Origin: JAAGZL01 sp964628835
GTDB lineage: Bacteria; Pseudomonadota; Gammaproteobacteria; Chromatiales; Chromatiaceae
Direction of reading: 5' to 3'
NCBI GenBank assembly: GCA_964628835.1
Contig: CAZVME010000091.1
Location: 1-11,189, forward strand
Length of the DNA stretch: 11,189 bases
A model generated the notes under the pieces. The model did no database searches. It saw nothing but the letters and a program-made list of their open reading frames with translations, and was not told the DNA's origin. Position 1 is the stretch's first letter. Each line of letters opens with the position of its first letter. This document shows positions 6,663-11,189 of the stretch, piece by piece. A program made the position numbers and the translations under genes.

Positions 6663-7157
6663 TCACTGCCCCGGAAGGACGGCCCCTTGTTTTATTGTTA
6701 TGAAGCGGAAGGGCGCGGCCACTATCCCCTTATCGGTGCGCACCATCACCTTTGCCTCCCACTCCATGGCGTCACGAATGCACACAGGCAACACACCACT
6801 ACCACTGAACCTGTTACCGCCATCCGCCTGCAGCTGTGAACGGTTGAAACCCATCTGCATACCGAGCCCCACAAAGTCCACCTCTACACTGCTGGCAGCA
6901 ATACCCTTTAACTCAACGTCAAGCTGAAGCGGCTTCAGCAGTGGAATATCCCTGGGCTCGATAGCAAAACTGATCTCACCACCACCCGGAAGTGATCCCA
7001 CACAGGGTCCAGCCCGCAGATCACACTCCAGGTCGATGGCCGCCACAGCAGTTAATTCCGGGTTCAGTTGCGGCCACAGTTTGTAAATGACGATCGAGAT
7101 CATGACCAGGGCAAGCAGACCGGCCAACAACCACAGATCACGATCAGACTTTTCCAC
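6663..7157 (-). CDS. Membrane-anchored periplasmic protein of unknown function, FixH/YtkA-like, linked to Sco
   Basis: This is a 164-residue protein with one N-terminal transmembrane helix (about residues 8-28) and a beta-rich periplasmic domain. Visible features are a cysteine pair C45-x6-C52, a third cysteine in LPVC126, the GLGMQMGFNR segment at 97-106, and an AMEWEAKVMVRTDKG strand near the end. The layout (one anchor, then an immunoglobulin-like domain with a Met-rich loop) recalls FixH/YtkA-type proteins and copper-site accessory proteins, but I do not see a decisive motif. The start is GTG at 7157, preceded by AGGAG with a six-base spacer. Its stop overlaps a possible GTG of the Sco gene (GTGA), so the two are probably translated together. 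A role in copper or oxidase assembly is inferred from context only. Confidence 0.8.
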   Translation of the reverse strand: MEKSDRDLWLLAGLLALVMISIVIYKLWPQLNPELTAVAAIDLECDLRAGPCVGSLPGGGEISFAIEPRDIPLLKPLQLDVELKGIAASSVEVDFVGLGMQMGFNRSQLQADGGNRFSGSGVLPVCIRDAMEWEAKVMVRTDKGIVAAPFRFITIKQGAVLPGQ

Positions 7158-7211
7158 TCATCACTCCTGAAACCTGCAATAGAACAGGTGAACCCATGAA
7201 CACTATTCCCA

Positions 7212-7253
7212 GCCACTCCAAAAGTGTGTCATATGACACACTTTTGGAGTGGC
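7212..7253. repeat. Perfect 42-bp palindrome upstream of the FixH-like/Sco/PCu(A)C genes
   Basis: Positions 7212-7232 and 7233-7253 are exact reverse complements with no spacer: GCCACTCCAAAAGTGTGTCA leads into a central CATATG, and the same series returns on the other side. It lies 54 bases upstream of the GTG at 7157. Neither flank has the T-run expected of a terminator, though the plus-strand AAAAC on the right gives TTTT on the minus strand before it. It may be an operator, a site for a dimeric protein, or a long RNA hairpin. Confidence 0.85.
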
Positions 7254-7292
7254 AAAACGACAAAAGAGGAGCGAAACTATGTTTCGCTCCTC
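7254..7292 (-). terminator. Intrinsic terminator-like hairpin after the small cytochrome c gene
   Basis: GAGGAGCGAAAC (7266-7277) and GTTTCGCTCCTC (7281-7292) are perfect 12-bp arms around a three-base loop. On the minus strand the stem is followed by TTTTGTCGTTTT, a broken T-tract. It lies 79 bases after the stop of the cytochrome c gene and just before the 42-bp palindrome. The opposite strand lacks a T-tract (CTTCTATG), so termination should act on the minus strand. Confidence 0.68.
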
Positions 7293-7371
7293 CTTCTATG
7301 CCTTGATCCTACTAAAGATCAGGCCCCAGAATCAAGGCCGCTATAATCTCGGCCAGAATCTGTCAATCAGA

Positions 7372-7692
7372 TCACTTCAGAGTGGCAAGCCACTGGGCGA
7401 TCTCTTTGGCCTCAGAATCAGTGACCATGCCCATAACCGCCTTCATGGCTGCAGACTGACCGTTAGAACGCTTGCCTGACTTGATATCCATCATCTGGTT
7501 GTAAGCGTAATCAGCGCCCTGACCACCCAACTTTGGGTAGATCGGCATGATTGGACTATTTGCATCGGCTCCGTGACAGGCGAAACAGGTCTTGCTTTTG
7601 TACAGCGCAGCTCCGTCAGCAGCGGCATTACCAATCAGGCCCAGGGACAGAACAGCAGCACCAGCTACCATAGCAACGGTTTTCATCATCAT
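7372..7692 (-). CDS. Small periplasmic class I cytochrome c
   Basis: This 106-residue precursor has a signal peptide with a likely cleavage after NAAA (residue 25), leaving a mature protein of about 81 residues. The haem site is C36-FAC39-H40, early in the mature chain as in class I cytochromes of the c553/c4-like kind. YPKLGGQGADYAYNQM and the later QSAAM83KAVM87 supply the probable methionine ligand, and the final helix EAKEIAQWLATL is typical. It probably shuttles electrons in the periplasm, for example to an oxidase. Three ATG codons occur in a row; the first at 7692 has GAGGA seven bases upstream. It is the first gene upstream of the FixH-like/Sco/PCu(A)C set but is separated from it by a terminator-like hairpin, so it is probably expressed mainly on its own. 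Confidence 0.93.
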   Translation of the reverse strand: MMMKTVAMVAGAAVLSLGLIGNAAADGAALYKSKTCFACHGADANSPIMPIYPKLGGQGADYAYNQMMDIKSGKRSNGQSAAMKAVMGMVTDSEAKEIAQWLATLK

Positions 7693-7716
7693 CAGAATTT
7701 CCTCATACTAACTACT

Positions 7717-7722
7717 ATTATA
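7717..7722 (-). promoter_or_regulatory. Candidate -10 box for the small cytochrome c gene
   Basis: A consensus TATAAT on the minus strand lies 24 bases upstream of the ATG at 7692. No good -35 is seen at 16-18 bases; instead an imperfect inverted repeat (CCAGCCGG and CCAGCTGG, 7724-7744) fills that position, which would suit an activator-dependent promoter. The rest of the 7693-7877 gap shows only a short CCATGA/TCATGG inverted repeat without a T-run. Confidence 0.4.
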
Positions 7723-7877
7723 CCCAGCCGGACCATCCAGCTGGAGCTATATTCCAACTTGCTAATATAACACCACAAAAATTAATTTCATAGCAATTAC
7801 ATCGGTCTTTTATAACAGGCCACCAGACGCTTGACCATGAGGAATATCATGGCAATGCATGCCTAGATCCTACCCGT

Positions 7878-8348
7878 TCACTCAATCACCTCAACTCTGA
7901 TACCTGCCTGGCCTTTTAGTTCCCGGTAGGCGCGCCGCCGGAAACCATCGAATGAAGGGATAGAAGAGAAATAGAACAGGTGGCTGTTGCAACCACAGTC
8001 AGAGGCGCCAAAGCCTGCAATTGGCTGTCTGGCGCCACGAGATTTCGTTAACAGTTGCGACCACTGATGCTCCCTGCACTGCGGATCGTAGCTGAACCAA
8101 ATCTGCTCCAGGCCCGTTGCCGCCCGCAGGTAGTCAATATGCCAGTGAAGTCTTTGCGAGATATTACGGTGATGGCCACAGCGTGCGGCCACGCCTCCAG
8201 GACCAAAGGCACTCCCCACGTAGGCAAACCATCCTGGCTGTATGCTCACCGCTCCCAGACTCCCCACCAGCAGGTTCTGCCTGATGGAATTGTGTAACAG
8301 CAGGATGTAGGTGCCAGCTGTTTTTTCTGGGCCCTTGCCGATAGCCAT
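7878..8348 (-). CDS. DUF123 GIY-YIG (Uri-superfamily) nuclease-like protein
   Basis: This 156-residue protein has a DUF123 pattern: GTYILLL at the N-terminus, PGWFAYVGSAFGPGGVAARCGHHRN, the conserved HWHIDYLR, and GFGASDCGCNSHLFYF near the C-terminus. The GTYI...FAYVGSA pair corresponds to the GIY-YIG core. DUF123 proteins are small GIY-YIG-related proteins; a nuclease role is presumed from the fold and not shown. The frame is open to 8438, but the upstream 30 codons overlap the preceding gene and have atypical sequence (MPVVSPCWVWRSTWAVW), so I chose the ATG at 8348. The ribosome-binding site there is weak. It lies 22 bases after the second part of the UPF0114 gene and is probably co-transcribed with it. 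Confidence 0.87.
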   Translation of the reverse strand: MAIGKGPEKTAGTYILLLHNSIRQNLLVGSLGAVSIQPGWFAYVGSAFGPGGVAARCGHHRNISQRLHWHIDYLRAATGLEQIWFSYDPQCREHQWSQLLTKSRGARQPIAGFGASDCGCNSHLFYFSSIPSFDGFRRRAYRELKGQAGIRVEVIE

Positions 8349-8370
8349 TACCGATATGCCCGAATGGTCC

Positions 8371-8568
8371 TCAGTGGTCCTTGTCCGCCAGACTGCCCAG
8401 GTAGAGCGCCAGACCCAGCAGGGTGATACCACCGGCAAACATAAGCAGATCAGCCGCGTTTTGAAATTTCATCTCCAGGGCATACTCGAAGTAACGCACC
8501 ACCAGTATCATTAACACCACCTTGGCCAGACGCCCCTTGAGGTCATCCAGACTGGTGATCAGCAGCAC
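8371..8568 (-). CDS. C-terminal part of an interrupted UPF0114 (YqhA-like) membrane protein
   Basis: This 65-residue frame starts at a GTG (8568) and carries the second half of a UPF0114 protein: LITSLDDLKGRLAKVVLMILVVRYFEYALEM, then a last membrane helix (LLMFAGGITLLGLALYLGSL). It is in the same reading frame as the upstream part (8587-8901); only a TAG at 8587-8589 divides them, and seven sense codons follow the TAG before this GTG. No Shine-Dalgarno is seen for the GTG, so independent translation is doubtful. It may be a dead fragment, a readthrough extension or a separately started peptide. Confidence 0.7.
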   Translation of the reverse strand: MLLITSLDDLKGRLAKVVLMILVVRYFEYALEMKFQNAADLLMFAGGITLLGLALYLGSLADKDH

Positions 8569-8586
8569 CCGGGAGGCATTCTCCGC

Positions 8587-8901
8587 CTACTCGGCCTGAT
8601 CGATCTTACTGATAAACAGTTCATACAGGCCTAGCCCAAAGATCAACAGAAAGGTTGCCAGCAGGTAGCCATCCACGATTTCCACCACATGGGTCACGGT
8701 CTCGCTGCGCAAGGCCAGGCGCGCCGCAGCATCCAGGGCCGGGGAGGCATAGCCGATAATATGCGAGATCATATAGAAGGCATCCACCGAGGTGATATAG
8801 AACAGGGCGAAGGCCCCAAACACCGCCGCGATCACCCCGGACATCACCACCAGTCGGCTATTCCACAGGAAGCCCTCGATCACACTTTCTAATTTTTTCA
8901 T
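8587..8901 (-). CDS. N-terminal part of an interrupted UPF0114 (YqhA-like) membrane protein
   Basis: This 104-residue frame begins MKKLESVIEGFLWNSRLVVM, has two membrane helices (about residues 16-38 and 76-96) and ends LGLYELFISKIDQAE before a TAG. The sequence matches the first half of UPF0114 proteins such as E. coli YqhA, an inner-membrane protein of unknown function. The family is normally about 165-180 residues; reading through the TAG would give about 176 codons, ending in the intact second half. The ATG at 8901 has only a weak GAG/GTGAG upstream. The stop falls in the variable loop between membrane helices, and no frameshift is seen. Confidence 0.82.
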   Translation of the reverse strand: MKKLESVIEGFLWNSRLVVMSGVIAAVFGAFALFYITSVDAFYMISHIIGYASPALDAAARLALRSETVTHVVEIVDGYLLATFLLIFGLGLYELFISKIDQAE

Positions 8902-8937
8902 AACTCACTCGCAACCACTTCCAATCTGGAAACCCTT

Positions 8938-9026
8938 CTCTCGCGCAGAGATGCAAAGTTCGCAAAGACACCAGGCGAACAATTTTTGTTGGTGTTCTTC
9001 CTTGGCGTTCTTTGCGTCTTGGCGAA
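8938..9026. repeat. Imperfect inverted repeat made of GCAAAG/GCCAAG words after thiC
   Basis: The left part holds ATGCAAAGTTCGCAAAGACACC (22 bases, arms 8951-8972), given here as GCAAAG and CGCAAAG words. The right part (8991-9026) holds complementary GGTGTTC, TTGGCG and TTTGCG words, so the two can fold into a long imperfect stem around a loop that itself contains AACAA-TTT-TTGTT (8978-8990). There is no terminating T-tract on the minus strand. It resembles the short-word intergenic repeats found in many copies in some proteobacteria, but copy number cannot be judged from one window. Confidence 0.5.
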
Positions 9027-9041
9027 AGCTATTTAGAGAGG

Positions 9042-10931
9042 TCACTCCTTGAGATAGATCTCGCTGCCCTTGTCCGTATACTCCTGGGACTTGGCCTTGA
9101 GACCGGCATCCAAGGCGCTCTCCACCCCAATCCCCTGCTCGGCCGCATAGTCACGCACATCCTGGCTGATCTTCATGGAGCAGAACTTGGGACCGCACAT
9201 GGAGCAGAAGTGGGCCACCTTGCCTGAATCCTTGGGCATAGTCTCATCATGGAACTCACGGGCCTTCTCCGGATCCAGCCCCAGGTTGAACTGATCCTCC
9301 CAGCGGAACTCAAAACGGGCCTTGGACATGGCGTTATCCCGAATCTGGGCGCCAGGGTGACCCTTGGCCAGATCGGCCCCATGGGCCGCGATGCGGTAGG
9401 TGATAATACCCTCACGCACATCCTGCTTGTTGGGTAGTCCCAGGTGCTCCTTGGGGGTCACGTAACAGAGCATGGCGCAGCCATACCAGCCGATCTGGGC
9501 CGCACCAATACCGGAGGTGATGTGATCATAGCCGGGGGCGATATCGGTGATCAAGGGGCCGAGGGTATAGAACGGGGCCTCGTAGCACTCCTCCAGCTCC
9601 TTATCCATGTTCTCCTTGATCATCTGCATGGGCACATGGCCCGGGCCTTCAATCATTACCTGCACATCGTGTTCCCAGGCAATCTTGGTCAGTTCGCCCA
9701 AGGCCTCCAATTCACCGAACTGGGCCTCGTCGTTGGCATCGGCCAGGGATCCGGGACGCAGGCCATCACCCAGGGAGAAGGCCACGTCATAGGCCTGCAT
9801 GATCTCGCAGATCTCGGCAAAGCGGGTATAGAGGAAATTCTCCTGATGATGGGCCAGGCACCACTTGGCCATGATGGCACCACCACGGGAGACGATACCA
9901 GTCAGACGTTTTGCAGTAAGTGGTACATGCCGCAGCAACAGTCCGGCATGGATGGTGAAGTAATCAACGCCCTGTTCTGCCTGTTCGATCAGGGTATCGC
10001 GCACCACCTCCCAGGTCAGGTCTTCGGCCACTCCCTTCACCTTCTCCAGGGCCTGGTAGATGGGTACTGTACCGATAGGAACCGGGGAGTTGCGGATGAT
10101 CCACTCCCGGGTCTCATGAATATTGTCACCGGTGGAAAGGTCCATAATAGTATCCGAACCCCAGCGGATACCCCACACCATTTTCTCAACCTCCTCGACG
10201 ATGGAGGAGGTAACTGCAGAATTGCCCAGGTTACCGTTGATCTTCACCAGGAAGTTGCGACCGATGATCATGGGCTCCAGCTCCGGGTGGTTGATGTTGG
10301 CCGGGATAATGGCGCGTCCGGCGGCGATCTCGCTGCGCACAAACTCCGGGGTGATCTCTGGCTGGATATTAGCGCCAAAGCTCTGACCCGCGTGCTGTTG
10401 CACCAGCTTGGCATAGGCGGGATCGTCCCGCATTTCGTTCAGACCCTGGTTCTCGCGGATGGCCACATACTCCATCTCCGGAGTGATGATCCCCTGTCTG
10501 GCGTAGTGCATCTGGCTAACATTCTGCCCCGGCTTGGCCCGGCGTGGCGCACGGATATGCCCAAAGCGCATGGAGGCCAGCTGCGGATCAGCGGCGCGGT
10601 CACGCCCGTAATCAGAGCTTGGGCCCTGCAACTGCTCGGTATCAGCACGCTCCTGTATCCAGACGCCGCGCAGATCCGGCATCCCCTTGAGCAGGTCTAT
10701 CTCCACACCCGGATCGGTATAGGGGCCGGAGTTGTCATAAACCGGGATGGGAGGATTCTCTTCAGCCCCAAAGTTAGATGGGGTTTCGCTCTGCATGATC
10801 TCACGCATGGGCACCCGGACATCGGGGCGTGAACCCTCCACATAGATCTTGCGGGAGTTCTGGAATGGCCTAGTGGTCTCTTCCGACAGACGGAGGGTTT
10901 GTTGGATAAACTCTTCGGGGATCGTGCTCAT
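9042..10931 (-). CDS. thiC: Phosphomethylpyrimidine synthase ThiC
   Basis: This is a 629-residue radical-SAM enzyme that rearranges aminoimidazole ribotide into hydroxymethylpyrimidine phosphate in thiamine synthesis, in the cytoplasm. The full length fits bacterial ThiC (about 630 residues). The N-terminal ThiC-associated region (RKIYVEGSRPDVRVPMREI), the catalytic barrel (VDYFTIHAGLLLRHVPLT, ISRGGAIMAKWCLAHH, SLGDGLRPGSLADAND, MIEGPGHVPMQMI, TDIAPGYDHITSGIGAA) and the C-terminal cluster motif CSMCGPKFC for the [4Fe-4S] cluster are all present. The ATG at 10931 has AGGAAG at six-base spacing. It is preceded by a TPP riboswitch and a hairpin that covers this ribosome-binding site, so thiamine pyrophosphate feedback is expected. 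The downstream gap to UPF0114 holds an inverted repeat. Confidence 0.98.
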   Translation of the reverse strand: MSTIPEEFIQQTLRLSEETTRPFQNSRKIYVEGSRPDVRVPMREIMQSETPSNFGAEENPPIPVYDNSGPYTDPGVEIDLLKGMPDLRGVWIQERADTEQLQGPSSDYGRDRAADPQLASMRFGHIRAPRRAKPGQNVSQMHYARQGIITPEMEYVAIRENQGLNEMRDDPAYAKLVQQHAGQSFGANIQPEITPEFVRSEIAAGRAIIPANINHPELEPMIIGRNFLVKINGNLGNSAVTSSIVEEVEKMVWGIRWGSDTIMDLSTGDNIHETREWIIRNSPVPIGTVPIYQALEKVKGVAEDLTWEVVRDTLIEQAEQGVDYFTIHAGLLLRHVPLTAKRLTGIVSRGGAIMAKWCLAHHQENFLYTRFAEICEIMQAYDVAFSLGDGLRPGSLADANDEAQFGELEALGELTKIAWEHDVQVMIEGPGHVPMQMIKENMDKELEECYEAPFYTLGPLITDIAPGYDHITSGIGAAQIGWYGCAMLCYVTPKEHLGLPNKQDVREGIITYRIAAHGADLAKGHPGAQIRDNAMSKARFEFRWEDQFNLGLDPEKAREFHDETMPKDSGKVAHFCSMCGPKFCSMKISQDVRDYAAEQGIGVESALDAGLKAKSQEYTDKGSEIYLKE

Positions 10932-10936
10932 GTGCT

Positions 10937-10963
10937 ACTTCCTCATATTGGCGTGCAGGAAGT
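10937..10963 (-). promoter_or_regulatory. Hairpin sequestering the thiC ribosome-binding site
   Basis: On the minus strand ACTTCCT (10963-10957) is an exact complement of AGGAAGT (10943-10937), which contains the thiC Shine-Dalgarno; the loop is 13 bases. The CTTCC half can also pair with the conserved GGGAAG at the 3' end of the TPP aptamer. This suggests a switch: with TPP bound the aptamer holds GGGA, so CTTCCT closes the ribosome site; without TPP it is freed. This model is inferred from complementarity. Confidence 0.65.
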
Positions 10964-10984
10964 GATCACCTGGAACAGGTTCCT

Positions 10985-11062
10985 CAGCTTCCCTCCGCCG
11001 TATATACGCCCGCTTTCGGGCATTCGGATCAGGTTCAAAGGGTGTCTCTCAGCCCCGCCATT
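10985..11062 (-). promoter_or_regulatory. TPP (THI-box) riboswitch of thiC
   Basis: The minus strand carries the THI-box core in order: GGGG, CTGAGA, ACCCTTTGAACCTGATC and GGCGGAGGGAAGC, directly upstream of thiC. Two things are unusual. CTGAGA follows GGGG immediately, so the P3 stem that normally separates them is missing. Between GATCCG and CGGCGGAGGGA, where a short UAAU-type loop is usual, there is an extra hairpin GCCCG-AAAG-CGGGC (11008-11021) and then GTATATA. The P1 helix is weak. The aptamer identity is clear; ligand affinity may differ from normal. Confidence 0.93.
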
Positions 11063-11082
11063 CCCACTATTAACCCGGCAAC

Positions 11083-11088
11083 CTTATA
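11083..11088 (-). promoter_or_regulatory. Weak candidate -10 box for thiC
   Basis: TATAAG on the minus strand lies about 20 bases upstream of the THI-box core, a suitable place for the transcript start. There is no recognisable -35 at 17 bases (GCGTGA), so this is only a candidate. Confidence 0.25.
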
Positions 11089-11105
11089 GATGATGTTCAG
11101 CCTGT

Positions 11106-11189
11106 TCACGCTGGCTCACGACAAGGCATCAGTACGCCACTGTAGTCATTCTCCAGTAAGTGCTGATAACGCAGCTCGTGGGCCAGCGT
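11106..11189 (-). CDS. C-terminal end of an unidentified gene (5' part outside window)
   Basis: A frame open from the right edge ends at TGA (11106-11108) after 27 codons, reading TLAHELRYQHLLENDYSGVL and then MPCREPA. The composition looks coding, and the stop is followed by the thiC promoter region. I do not recognise the protein from this short tail. A chance open frame of this length cannot be excluded. Confidence 0.4.
   Translation of the reverse strand, partial: TLAHELRYQHLLENDYSGVLMPCREPA

Noticed and set aside
7820..7870. CCATGA/TCATGG and GGCA/TGCC inverted repeats after the DUF123 gene
   Set aside because: Short stems with no T-tract; not enough for a terminator or a named repeat.
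8349..8438. N-terminal extension of the DUF123 protein
   Set aside because: The extra 30 residues overlap the UPF0114 gene and are unlike the family's N-terminus; DUF123 proteins begin close to GTYIL.
8587..8589. Pyrrolysine as the meaning of the in-frame TAG
   Set aside because: No Pyl genes are visible, the site is a variable loop, and TAG serves as a normal stop in the PCu(A)C gene; a plain nonsense change is simpler.
9444..10832. A 462-codon plus-strand open frame
   Set aside because: It lies wholly antisense to thiC, whose protein is unmistakable; the frame is open because of thiC codon composition and its product has no recognisable domain.

Overview
The window reads like part of a gammaproteobacterial chromosome, most likely a sulfur-oxidising or related chemotrophic lineage. 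This is inferred from gene content: two rhodanese fusions, a membrane polyferredoxin, a cytochrome c'-type protein, a Sco/PCu(A)C copper pair and a TPP-controlled thiC. No rRNA, tRNA, transposase, CRISPR array or phage gene was seen. Every recognised gene is on the minus strand except one regulator at 4191-4850.

Region 1 (1-4850) looks like a rhodanese-marked membrane redox locus. A plus-strand ArsR-type repressor with a C-terminal rhodanese domain faces a minus-strand cluster. In transcription order the cluster holds a 52-codon small ORF whose stop overlaps the next start (ATGA), a VTT/TVP38 membrane protein with a C-terminal rhodanese domain, a possible 28-codon ORF with a near-perfect Shine-Dalgarno, a SHOCT-type small membrane protein, an HMA-fold-like small protein without CxxC, and a large fusion that leaves the window. 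The fusion joins a NapH/CcoG-like polyferredoxin to a GltD-like FAD/NAD(P) oxidoreductase. The shared 92-bp divergent region carries AT-rich inverted repeats and overlapping -10-like boxes. The natural reading is a sulfane-sulfur-responsive regulator controlling a membrane electron-transfer and sulfur-handling module; this is inference.

Region 2 (4895-7692) encodes cytochromes and copper delivery. In transcription order it has a small class I cytochrome c, a strong terminator-like hairpin, a perfect 42-bp palindrome, a membrane-anchored protein of unknown function resembling FixH/YtkA, a Sco protein, a PCu(A)C periplasmic copper chaperone with a clear intrinsic terminator, and a membrane-anchored cytochrome c'-like protein. 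Sco and PCu(A)C normally deliver copper to a CuA-type oxidase site, but no oxidase subunit is in the window.

Region 3 (7878-11189) has a DUF123 GIY-YIG protein, a UPF0114 (YqhA-like) gene split by a single in-frame TAG, an imperfect inverted repeat built from short GCAAAG/GCCAAG words, and thiC. thiC is preceded by a TPP riboswitch with an unusual architecture and by a hairpin that would hide its ribosome-binding site. The last 27 codons of an unidentified gene lie at the right edge.

There is no stretch over 300 bases without a gene. The gaps at 7158-7371, 7693-7877, 8902-9041 and 10932-11105 are covered by the entries for their contents.
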